Part shown: positions 1 through 6,806 of the stretch, piece by piece
Position numbering within the stretch: the first letter of the stretch is position 1
Layout: each line of letters starts with the position of its first letter
Made by a program: the position numbers and the translations under genes
The notes under the pieces: generated by a model
What the model was told of the DNA's origin: nothing
Databases searched by the model: none
The model's input: only the letters and a program-made list of their open reading frames with translations
Assembly (NCBI GenBank): GCA_023300065.1
Contig: JALZWJ010000258.1
Coordinates: 1-10,091, forward strand
DNA length: 10,091 bases
Direction of reading: 5' to 3'
DNA from: Akkermansiaceae bacterium
GTDB lineage: Bacteria; Verrucomicrobiota; Verrucomicrobiia; Verrucomicrobiales; Akkermansiaceae

Positions 1-390
1 CCACCTACGACACCAATAACACCAACATCATCACCGACATCAACACCAATAACAACAACATCAACACCACCACCATCAGACACAACAACAGCAACAACAA
101 CAACAACAACAACATCAACACCACCAACATCAGACACAACAAATACCAACAACAACAGCAACAACAACAATGCCACCATAACGAGCCCCGAACGCCAACC
201 CCCCCTATACCACCCCCCACCCACCACCACCAACACCCCCTCCAACACCACCACTACCGACACCAACAGCCACTACCAAAAGAAGCCCTAGTCACACCCC
301 AACAACAAAAAAGCAACACAAACACAAACAACAACAACCTTTACCCCATCTCACCCCAACCATCTCACCTCAAAAATCCCCCCTCCCCGC
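1..390. repeat. A/C-rich low-complexity DNA (CAA/CAC/ACC-type simple repeats)
   Basis: This stretch is built almost entirely of A and C in short triplet-like runs such as aac, aca and acc. I count only 7 G in the first 180 bases. The + strand frame beginning at base 1 is open until a TAG at 289-291 and would encode Thr/Pro/Asn-rich sequence, but it has no recognisable domain. I cannot tell whether it is the tail of a gene beginning outside the window or simple-repeat DNA. No promoter, RNA gene or other coding signal is visible. The minus-strand reading gives Leu/Cys/Val runs and is clearly a by-product of composition. Confidence 0.75.
57..141. repeat. Imperfect direct repeat, 31 nt, offset 54 nt
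   Basis: Bases 57-87 and 111-141 are nearly identical, with 30 of 31 matching; the one difference is a C at 73 against an A at 127. Both copies contain the unusual G of atcagacacaaca, which argues for a local duplication of about 54 nt within the low-complexity tract rather than chance similarity of simple repeats. Confidence 0.7.
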
Positions 391-507
391 CCACCCCCCA
401 CCCCCTCAGAACGTTCCGCCGATATTTCCGCAGACTGTCCCACAGATTCCTCCCCTCCCTCCGCACCACCACCCCTCGCCCCAACCTCTCCCATCCCTCC
501 TCCAAAA

Positions 508-681
508 GTCCCCGCCCCCTCCGTCACCCAAGAATTCCTCTCCCTCGCCCAAAACCTCTCCCACCACCGCGCCCCCGATCGCTGGGCCATCCTCTACCTC
601 ACCCTCTGGCGGCTCACCCACGGCGGCGAAAAAAATCTCCTCAAAATCTCCTCCGACCCCACCACCGCGCGCCTCCAAAAA
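508..681 (+). pseudogene. In-frame upstream part of the DUF4130 domain, without a start codon
   Basis: The frame of the downstream gene stays open back to 292. From about 508 it reads as the N-terminal half of a DUF4130/TIGR03915 domain. Recognisable elements are a VPAPSVTQEFLSLAQ-like opening, then RWAILYLTLWRLTHGG, then LLKISSDPTTARLQK leading directly into the Met at 682. Family members have this helix pair before the conserved MHAFVRF stretch, so 682 is unlikely to be the ancestral start. Between 292 and 681 I find no ATG, GTG or TTG in this frame, and no other frame supplies a family-like N terminus. Residues encoded by 292-507 are Pro/Thr/Ser-rich and unlike the family. The 5' end is therefore degenerate, replaced by low-complexity DNA, or wrongly assembled. 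A rare start such as ATT cannot be excluded. Confidence 0.6.
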
Positions 682-1245
682 ATGCGCAAAGAAATCGGAC
701 GCGACGTCCACAAGATGCACGCCTTCGTCCGCTTCAAGAAAACCGGCGAAGACCCCGCCACCGGTCGCGAACAATTCATGGCCTGGTTCGAACCCGACCA
801 CCAAATCATGCCCCTCACCGCCCGCTTTTTCCAAAAGCGTTTCACCGGCATGGACTGGACCATCTTCACCCCCACCGGCTCCGCCTCATGGGATGGCAAA
901 ACCCTCCGCCACGGCCCCGGCGTCGATAAGGTCGAGGTCCCCGAAGAGGAACTCGATGAACTCTGGCGCGGCTACTACAAAAGCATCTTCAACCCCGCCC
1001 GCCTCAAGGTCAAAGCCATGCAAACCGAGATGCCCAAGAAGTATTGGAAAAATCTCCCCGAGGCCGACCTCATCGAATCCCTCATCTCAGAGAGCCGTAA
1101 CAGCGTCGAAGAAATGCACAAAGTCACCCCCCGCCCCGCCACCAGCGGCGGCCAAAACCCCTACCTAAAACACCTCCGCGACCTCTCCTCATCCGAAGAA
1201 AAAATCACCCCCGACCAAGCAACTAAGAATTCATCCACAGATTAA
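682..1245 (+). CDS. DUF4130 (TIGR03915-type) putative DNA-repair protein, N-terminally truncated
   Basis: The product from the first ATG has 187 residues. Conserved blocks in order are HKMHAFVRFKK, MAWFEPDHQI, ARFFQKRFTGMDWTI, SASWDGKTL, LWRGYYKSIFNPARL and MPKKYWKNLPEADLI. Together these are the signature of the DUF4130 family. In other genomes the family is usually paired with a radical SAM protein and often fused to a C-terminal uracil-DNA glycosylase-like domain; a role in DNA repair or modification is inferred from that association. Here there is no glycosylase domain, only a charged tail of about 50 residues, and no radical SAM gene is inside the window, although it could lie upstream of base 1. 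The last codons and the TAA lie in the left arm of an inverted repeat, so the C-terminal tail may be acquired. Family identity is strong; whether the gene is functional is doubtful because the domain begins upstream of this start. Confidence 0.75.
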   Translation: MRKEIGRDVHKMHAFVRFKKTGEDPATGREQFMAWFEPDHQIMPLTARFFQKRFTGMDWTIFTPTGSASWDGKTLRHGPGVDKVEVPEEELDELWRGYYKSIFNPARLKVKAMQTEMPKKYWKNLPEADLIESLISESRNSVEEMHKVTPRPATSGGQNPYLKHLRDLSSSEEKITPDQATKNSSTD

Positions 1246-1330
1246 GATGATTTCAGATGATTATTTTGAGAGCTTAACCCTCCGAACTTCTCCCCTCAAC
1301 CAATCTGCGTAAATCTTCTTAATCGGCGGA
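1234..1330. repeat. Imperfect inverted repeat, 29-nt arms, overlapping the DUF4130 stop
   Basis: Bases 1234-1262 and 1302-1330 are imperfect reverse complements, matching at 22 of 29 positions by my alignment. The core arms attaagatgattt (1241-1253) and aaatcttcttaat (1311-1323) match at 12 of 13. The spacer is 39 nt. The stop codon of the upstream gene (1243-1245) is inside the left arm. There is no T tract after the right arm, so it does not look like a classical terminator. It resembles dispersed intergenic repeat units. Confidence 0.6.
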
Positions 1331-1368
1331 CCACTCCCCGCCCACAACCGCGTCCCCTACCCACCGCA

Positions 1369-1427
1369 GACACAGCCGGGACGGCCATGCTACACAGCGT
1401 GCGTAGCACAGGCGTCCCGCCTGTGTC
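1369..1427. repeat. REP-like inverted repeat with a nested perfect hairpin
   Basis: Arms 1369-1393 and 1403-1427 are inverted copies, 21 of 25 matching, around a 9-nt loop (1394-1402). The right arm itself holds a perfect hairpin at 1407-1425, cacaggcg-tcc-cgcctgtg, with an 8-bp stem and 3-nt loop. The position between convergent genes, the GC-rich palindrome and the nested structure fit a REP-type dispersed element. No RAYT transposase is present in this window. Confidence 0.7.
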
Positions 1428-1457
1428 TCCCCCAACCAAGTAGCGCAACCCAGCGGC

Positions 1458-2834
1458 CTATTTCACCGGCAAACTAGGATCCCCAAACAGATTCAGCTCA
1501 CACATCCCCTGATGGTAAGTCGCCGACTTCTCAGCATCCTTCGCCAACCCCGCCTTCGAAATCGCCAAAGCAAACCCCGCATCCGCTTTCCCCTCACCCA
1601 GCGCTGCCACCCAAAAAGAAGCCATCGTCTGCGTCGTCCCATCTAATTTCCCCTCACGGACCATCAGCGGAAAATCCTTCTTAGGATCATGAAAATGCGG
1701 CTTCCCCTCACGCGCCGGAGCCACGATCAGAACTGCTCCACCCTCCGGCTGCCGCAACATCGCCTCCGTGATGCAGGGATCCTGAGCCGCATCAAAATGC
1801 CCCGTAAAACACGATACCGTCGTAATCACCAAAGGGCGCTCGTGTTTCAACTTAGCGACATGTCCATAGCTGAAGCTCGTATGGCCCTCAAGCGCCCACC
1901 GATCGATCAAACCGTGTCCGTGAATGTGCCACTTGTTAATTTTTCCATCGGAGAACTTCGCACTCAGATTTTGCGGGCTCAGGTCAAAGCTACCCTTCTC
2001 ACCCTCTCCATCCCAACTCGTCATCTCGTTAAAAAAGATCGAGATCTTTCCCGCTGGCCACGCCTCAGGAATCAACTCCTGCCCGCTTTTCAAAACCTTC
2101 CCATAGGCCCCGCGCACCTCACAAGTCAGCGCCAGTTCATCGATCGCCTTGCCCGCCAAATGAGCCGTCACCTTCGCACCGTAAGCTTGGATATCTTCCG
2201 CCGTGCGCACCGGGATTCTCCCGATCGATAGCGCCCCATCTGGGTAAGAAATCGCGCCACGATCCTCTTCAAACTCCCCATAAACCCCATCTCCATCAAG
2301 GTCCCAATTCGTCTCGCTCAAGAAATAAACATCCGTTGGGATATCGACATCAGTCCCCCACATATTCTTGTGGTAAGTGTCCCGATCCGGAATCAGCCCA
2401 CCCTCCGGCGTGCTATCGCCGCCAAGAATCACCGTATCCACCCCCTCATTATCCACATGCTCCCGCACGCAGAGCCGGATCTTATTTTGCAAATCCCCGT
2501 GGGTATACCGCTTCGCAATTTCATCCGTCGTCACCACCTTCATCCGGGTTCCTTGCTCACCCCGTAATTTGGCATACTCAGCCCACGCCTCCTTCAACTC
2601 CGGTGGGCTTACCAACAAAACCTTCACCACCATCTTCTTCGCCTTAACCTCAGCCTGCACGGCCTTCAGCTCTGCCTCTGCCGCTTTAAAATCAGCCTCC
2701 GCAGCCTTCAGTTTCGCCTCCGCCGCCTTCAGCCCGGTCAATCCCGTCAGCTTCGGCGCATCTAACTTAGGCTGAACTTCGTCCGCAAAAACAAAACTCA
2801 GCAAAAGAGCACCCTTCACAAAAAATTTAATCAT
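1458..2834 (-). CDS. Secreted C25 family (gingipain-type) cysteine peptidase
   Basis: A 458-residue protein. I chose the ATG at 2832-2834 because it puts MIKFFVKGALLLSFVFA at the N terminus, a clear signal peptide with likely cleavage before DEV. An upstream TTG at 2885 would add 17 residues ahead of it. After a Lys/Ala/Glu heptad-repeat stalk (residues 36-63), the catalytic domain starts near residue 68. It contains the NWDLDGDGVYGEFEED segment (about 176-191) typical of C25 peptidases. The proposed catalytic His lies in HIHGHG (303-308) and the nucleophile Cys is C342 in TVSCFTGHFD. The C terminus, ELNLFGDPSLPVK, is the usual family ending. I see no C-terminal sorting domain. The likely role is extracellular or periplasmic protein cleavage; the substrate is unknown. 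It lies 106 nt downstream of the DUF5362-like gene on the same strand and may share its transcript. Confidence 0.88.
   Translation of the reverse strand: MIKFFVKGALLLSFVFADEVQPKLDAPKLTGLTGLKAAEAKLKAAEADFKAAEAELKAVQAEVKAKKMVVKVLLVSPPELKEAWAEYAKLRGEQGTRMKVVTTDEIAKRYTHGDLQNKIRLCVREHVDNEGVDTVILGGDSTPEGGLIPDRDTYHKNMWGTDVDIPTDVYFLSETNWDLDGDGVYGEFEEDRGAISYPDGALSIGRIPVRTAEDIQAYGAKVTAHLAGKAIDELALTCEVRGAYGKVLKSGQELIPEAWPAGKISIFFNEMTSWDGEGEKGSFDLSPQNLSAKFSDGKINKWHIHGHGLIDRWALEGHTSFSYGHVAKLKHERPLVITTVSCFTGHFDAAQDPCITEAMLRQPEGGAVLIVAPAREGKPHFHDPKKDFPLMVREGKLDGTTQTMASFWVAALGEGKADAGFALAISKAGLAKDAEKSATYHQGMCELNLFGDPSLPVK
2646..2729 (-). repeat. Four 21-nt repeats encoding coiled-coil heptads
   Basis: Inside the C25 peptidase gene, four consecutive heptads read KAAEAKL, KAAEADF, KAAEAEL and KAVQAEV. 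The matching DNA is four 21-nt units of the form AARGC..CNGAGGC with divergence mainly at third positions. The pattern predicts an alpha-helical coiled coil between the signal peptide and the catalytic domain, possibly for oligomerisation or as a spacer from the membrane. Confidence 0.8.
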
Positions 2835-2940
2835 GAGGCTGAGTTTAGATCTCAGACCGATAAGGGCGAACACAAAAACGATCAAAGCCTGAACCCACTC
2901 TCCGAAATGAACGGCCTCAGAGGCTCGCTCATCTTACTCA

Positions 2941-3402
2941 TCAATTCATAAACACGTTCACGATCCCTGCCACCACCACCAGAAGGTAGAAGGCGACAAC
3001 ACAAATCGCCATGATTCCCGTATACTTCCAGAAGCCGCGCTGAGCATCTAAAGCCGCCACCAGCTTCAGCTCATTCGGCATTAACAACAGCTCAGAAATT
3101 CGGGTCGCGTATCGGTTCAGCTTATAGGCCGCCAAGAAATTAAGGACACCCAACAAAAGGTAAATCAGGCCCATCACAATCCCCAATCCCCCGAATGAAA
3201 CTCGGCCCGCCGTCGTCATGATCCCGAGACTCCCGATCAACATCAGGACCGTGAAGATGAAACCAACGATCGCCAGAAAACGAACCCACCCTTTCGTTCC
3301 TTCGAACGTGCGAATCACCTCAGATGTCACGACCCCGCCCATTTCAGTTGAAGGATTTGCCGTAACATTTAAGGCGCTCGGAGTTTCGTAAGGATTTTCC
3401 AT
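2941..3402 (-). CDS. DUF5362-like small membrane protein
   Basis: A 153-residue protein starting at ATG 3400-3402. The first 40 residues are polar and open with MENPYETPSA, a leader style common in PVC-group membrane proteins. Three hydrophobic segments follow, at about 41-63, 70-93 and 127-151. Between the second and third lies an amphipathic stretch, KLNRYATRISELLLMPNELKLVAALDAQRGFWKYTGI, split here only by reading: the pairing of a RF-LAIVGFIF first helix with an E-L-x-A-L-x-x-Q-x-x-FWK-x-x-GI third-helix entry resembles DUF5362 proteins. Function is unknown for that family; location is the cytoplasmic membrane. It is divergently arranged with the sulfatase gene across 102 nt and lies upstream of the C25 peptidase on the same strand. 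There is no strong Shine-Dalgarno sequence before the ATG. The DUF5362 assignment is from memory of the pattern and is moderately sure. Confidence 0.7.
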   Translation of the reverse strand: MENPYETPSALNVTANPSTEMGGVVTSEVIRTFEGTKGWVRFLAIVGFIFTVLMLIGSLGIMTTAGRVSFGGLGIVMGLIYLLLGVLNFLAAYKLNRYATRISELLLMPNELKLVAALDAQRGFWKYTGIMAICVVAFYLLVVVAGIVNVFMN

Positions 3403-3504
3403 GGCAGGCAGACTGCAACAAAGAAGGCGGAGGGACCAATCACAATCCTAATTTGGGACTTATGAAATAACGCCCAGGCCCCCAACGTTATCTTACTTCC
3501 TGAC

Positions 3505-5013
3505 ATGACCATCCCAGCCCGCATCGCTCTCCTTCTAGCCGCAACCATTCTTTCCTCCCTTGGCCAAGATGCCAAAAAGCCCAACATCCTCTGGATCTTC
3601 TCCGAGGACCTCTCCCCCTACTTCGGCTGCTACGGCGACCCCATCAACAAAGACCACACCCCCGTCGTCGATCAATTCGCGGCCGATGGCGTCCTCTTCA
3701 AGCGCGCCTTCGTCCCTGCCCCCGTTTGCTCCGCCTGCCGCTCCGCCATGATCACCGGCGTTTACCAAACCACCACCGGCACTCACCAACATCGCTCTAG
3801 CCGCTGGCCCGATGGCGAAGTCGTCCCCGAAAACATCCGCATCCACCTCCCCGATGGCATCAAGACCATCCCCGAACTCATGCGCGAGGCCGGCTACTTC
3901 ACCTTCAACAGCGGCAAAGACGACTATAACTTCCACTACGACCGCACCAAACTCTACACCGTCGGCTCCGCCCCCAAATACAAACCCGGCATGAACGGCT
4001 GGCAGGGCAACCGCTCCCACCCCTACATGTCCATCACCGAGAATACCTGGAACGCTCGCCCCGATAAAAAACAACCTTGGTTCGGCCAGATCGAACTCAA
4101 AGGCGGCAAAGCCAACGCCAAATACACTCCCAAAGAGCACATCCTCAAAAACAACGAAGTCCCTCTCCCACCCTATTTCCCCGACACCCCCGCTCACCGC
4201 AAAACCTGGACCACTCACTACAACGCCGCTCGCGGAGTCGACACCCGCATCGAAAAAATCTTCAAGCAACTCAAAGCCGACGGCGAACTTGAAAACACCA
4301 TTGTCTTTTTCTTCTCAGACCACGGAAACAACCAATCCCTCCGTCACAAACAATTCTGCTACGAGGGCGGCGTCCACGTCCCCTTCATGATCCAAGGAAA
4401 CCACCCCGCTCTCAAAGCCGGCACTGTCCGTAACGAACTCGTCAACGCCCTCGACATCCCCGCCACCACCCTCGCCTTCGCCGGCGCACCCCTCCCCGAC
4501 CACCTCGACGGCCAAAACCTCTTCGGCGAAAACTACAAACCCGTCACCCACGTCATCTCCGCCCGCGACCGCTGCGACTACACCATCGACCGCATCCGCA
4601 CGGTCCGCAGCGACAAGTTCCGCTACCTCAAAAACTACTTCTTAGATCGCCCCCTCCTCCAAGCCCAATACCGCGACAAAGCAGCCACCGTCAAAGATCT
4701 CAAAAAATTCCGCGACTCCGGAGAACTCACCCCTTACCAAAAAGAACATTGGTTCGGAAAACGCCCCGCCGAAGAACTCTACGACCTCGCCGCCGACCCT
4801 CACCAAATCAACAACCTCGCCACCGACCCCAAATTCGCTGACGAACTCAAACGCCACCGCGAACTCCTCGAAAACTGGATCAAAGAAACCGGCGACAAAG
4901 GCCAACAGCCCGAGGAGACCCGCCAACTCAAAGCCACCTACGACCTCTGGAAAAATAAGCCCATCTTCAAAGACGCAAAGGTGAATCCGGAATACGACCA
5001 GTTTAAGAAATAA
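3505..5013 (+). CDS. Secreted type I (formylglycine) sulfatase
   Basis: A 502-residue protein with a signal peptide, MTIPARIALLLAATILSSLG, cleaved near residue 20. The sulfatase fold begins at KPNILWIFSED. The maturation motif is C75-S-A-C-R79 followed by SAMITG; C75 would be oxidised to formylglycine by an anaerobic or aerobic maturase encoded elsewhere. Likely metal ligands are E34/D35, where most relatives have two Asp, and D272/H273 in FFFSDHGN. RHKQFCYEGGVHVPF (280-294) is the conserved second-half block. The C-terminal subdomain ends with the usual EELYDLAADPHQINNLA segment (423-439). Length is normal for the family. The ED pair and the RHKQFCYEGG block remind me of heparan N-sulfatase-like relatives in PVC bacteria, but the substrate cannot be set from sequence alone. 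The gene is very C-rich at third codon positions. It likely works in the periplasm or outside the cell on sulfated polysaccharide. Confidence 0.92.
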   Translation: MTIPARIALLLAATILSSLGQDAKKPNILWIFSEDLSPYFGCYGDPINKDHTPVVDQFAADGVLFKRAFVPAPVCSACRSAMITGVYQTTTGTHQHRSSRWPDGEVVPENIRIHLPDGIKTIPELMREAGYFTFNSGKDDYNFHYDRTKLYTVGSAPKYKPGMNGWQGNRSHPYMSITENTWNARPDKKQPWFGQIELKGGKANAKYTPKEHILKNNEVPLPPYFPDTPAHRKTWTTHYNAARGVDTRIEKIFKQLKADGELENTIVFFFSDHGNNQSLRHKQFCYEGGVHVPFMIQGNHPALKAGTVRNELVNALDIPATTLAFAGAPLPDHLDGQNLFGENYKPVTHVISARDRCDYTIDRIRTVRSDKFRYLKNYFLDRPLLQAQYRDKAATVKDLKKFRDSGELTPYQKEHWFGKRPAEELYDLAADPHQINNLATDPKFADELKRHRELLENWIKETGDKGQQPEETRQLKATYDLWKNKPIFKDAKVNPEYDQFKK

Positions 5014-5300
5014 CGGGCACGGCGGACCTGATCCACCCCGTTCTTGAAAAACAACTTCATCTAACGCGTCCTTTCAAAGCGTCTCCGCATTCTCCTCACC
5101 GGCGATCCCGATGGCGTGCCGCATTGGCTCCCAAACCTCACCGCCAGCGATGCCCCGCGAATATCAAGAAATGATCGGCCTCGGATCCCCGGGAACGACA
5201 GCTTGGGCCAAGCCACTTTGAGCAAGATTCGCACTGATTTTACGGATTCCCACTCAATTTTGTGCAACTTTCGGGCCTGCAGCAGAGTTAGATCGAGCCT

Positions 5301-6677
5301 ATGGGGACTCTCTCTAAAATCATCTTCACGGGCATCCTGCTCGGATTCACAAGCGCGGCAGCCTTTTCACAGGGTATGATGGGTCGGCAATCGACGACGC
5401 TGCCTTGGCACACCACCTCGGACGAGGCCTTCGCGGAAGCCGCTAAGAAGAACCTGCCCATTCTCGCAGTCTTTCGGTGAGAAACTTGAACCGATTGTGG
5501 TGAAGTATACGTACAGTTAGTGCGTCCAGAACAGGAACTCCTTGAGTTAGAGCAGAAATTTGTCCGCCTCCGTATCGTCAATATGGCGGATGTTGATGTC
5601 GGGAAATTTGAATTCGATTTCGACACCACCTTCGCAGTCATGGTCCTGAATAAAGACGGCCAAGTGATCAGCCGATACGGTGGGCGCGATGCTGAATCCC
5701 CCGAGTCATTCATCACGGTTCCATCGCTAAAAAAGGCCCTCATCCGTAGCCTCGATTTACACGAGAAATCGAAAGCCGACGCCATTAATTTACCAAAAAC
5801 CCTCAAGTCTCGCCAGGCTCAGACCTATCCATTCGTTCAGAATGTCGCGATGCGATGCGTCCATTGCCACGATGTCGCGAGCGCACAGGCCTTCGAGATC
5901 CTAGAGTCTCCGACCTTTGATTTCATGAAAGATATCTGGATCCACCCAGAGCCCCTCTCCATCGGGCTGGACCTTGATCCTGATGATGGCGCGACATTGC
6001 GAAAAGTCGCTGGCCCGGCAAAGGAAGCAGGCTTGGTCACGGGTGATCGCATTATGGCCGTGAACCAAGTTCCGGTGAGCACCTTCACGGATATCCAATA
6101 CCAACTTCACCGCCTTCCGGCAGATACAAAATCGGTCGAGATCAGCGTCAAAGGTAAGAAGACCGTCTCGCTAAAACTCCAAGATTATTGGAAGCACTCT
6201 GACATCACCTGGCGCCGTCTCGGGATCCGCCTCAGCCCATCGGCCGGCTTTGGAGGAATGCTGGTGGATGATGTGGACAAGGAGAAATTCAAACTGCCGA
6301 AGGATGGCTTCGCCGTCTACGTCAGCTTCCTCAACTTCCCGAAGCCTGAAAACACCCCGCTCAAAAATGGCGACATCATCTTCTCCGTCAATGGAGTGGA
6401 GAAAAGCGATCTAACAAAGCATGCCGCGCTCTACATTCACCTGACTCATAAATTGGGTGAGGTCCTAAAACTGGGCGTGATTCGAGATGGCAAACGGCAG
6501 GTCATTGCACTCACAGTCTCAGGCGGTCCTTCCGAAAATCGACGTGTCATGGACAGTGACAGTAAAATGGGCCGCATGATGAGAGGCGGCATGGGCCGAG
6601 GAATGGGCCGAGGAATGAGAAGAGGTGGTATGCGCGGCCGCAATAATCCCCCTACCGAGGAAAAAGAGACTGAGTGA
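5301..6677 (+). CDS. Trx/PDZ selenoprotein with UxxUxxC motif and CxxCH heme site
   Basis: Read through two in-frame TGA codons, this is one 458-residue protein. Residues 1-24 are a signal peptide (MGTLSKIIFTGILLGFTSAA, then AFSQ). LPWHTTSDEAFAEAAKKN and LPILAVFR lead into a thioredoxin-like active site, Sec60-E-T-Sec63-T-D-C66. The domain continues with KFVRLRIVNM and FDTTFAVMVLNKDGQVISRYGGR (split at about residue 120). CVHCH at 186-190 is a c-type heme motif. Two PDZ-like domains follow, at about 221-293 (GLVTGDRIMAVNQVPV) and 306-408 (LKNGDIIFSVNGVEK), then a GMGRG/GMRRG tail at 423-458. A separate start at GTG 5520 is unlikely, since it would remove the signal peptide and redox centre. 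Relatives I remember carry Cys at these sites, and NCBI uses a name of the form Trx7/PDZ domain-containing (seleno)protein; not checked. It is probably a periplasmic redox protein. No Sec machinery genes are in the window. The alternative is a pseudogene with two nonsense codons. Confidence 0.85.
5487..5524 (+). promoter_or_regulatory. Candidate bacterial SECIS hairpin
   Basis: Hand folding gives a stem pairing 5487-5498 with 5513-5524. Upper stem gattgt (5493-5498) pairs fully with acagtt (5513-5518), including two G-U pairs; the lower stem adds four pairs with two mismatches. The 14-nt apical loop starts GGU (5499-5501), like the SelB-contacting loop of known bacterial SECIS elements. The loop G is 19 nt after the first TGA, in the usual range, but only 10 nt after the second, which sits at the stem base. 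How the second TGA is decoded is therefore open. Confidence 0.55.
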
Positions 6678-6806
6678 AAAGGAGCGGAGAATTACCGTGC
6701 CCTTTGCTCTTCAGAGCTCCCAACTTTCTTCACGTTTGCCCCTCTCCTCAATCTCACCACCCTGCCAGGTAGGAATTGATTCTTGGCACGGGTGCATGGA
6801 AAGCTA

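Noticed and set aside
1..300. CRISPR array or tandem-repeat array
   Set aside because: There are no regular repeats of constant length with unique spacers, only simple-sequence A/C triplets and one duplication.
3535..4269. 244-codon open frame antisense to the sulfatase
   Set aside because: It is a by-product of strong C bias at third codon positions of the sulfatase. The translation is Val/Gly/Ala/Glu-rich with no domain.
5014..5300. Possible small gene in the 287-nt gap after the sulfatase (for example from ATG 5116)
   Set aside because: The frame runs into and overlaps the selenoprotein start, has no ribosome binding site, and its translation matches nothing I know. No terminator or convincing promoter was seen here either.
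5301..5480. Separate 59-residue secreted peptide ending at the first TGA
   Set aside because: It ends at the VFR strand of a thioredoxin-like fold, and the rest of that fold follows in the same frame.
5478..5489. Two ordinary nonsense mutations in a decaying gene
   Set aside because: Kept only as the alternative. Both stops are TGA at the expected Cys sites, the frame is intact on both sides, and a SECIS-like hairpin follows.
5520..6677. Independent gene starting at GTG 5520
   Set aside because: It would begin in the middle of a thioredoxin-like fold. The missing first strand and signal peptide lie upstream in the same frame, interrupted only by two TGA codons.
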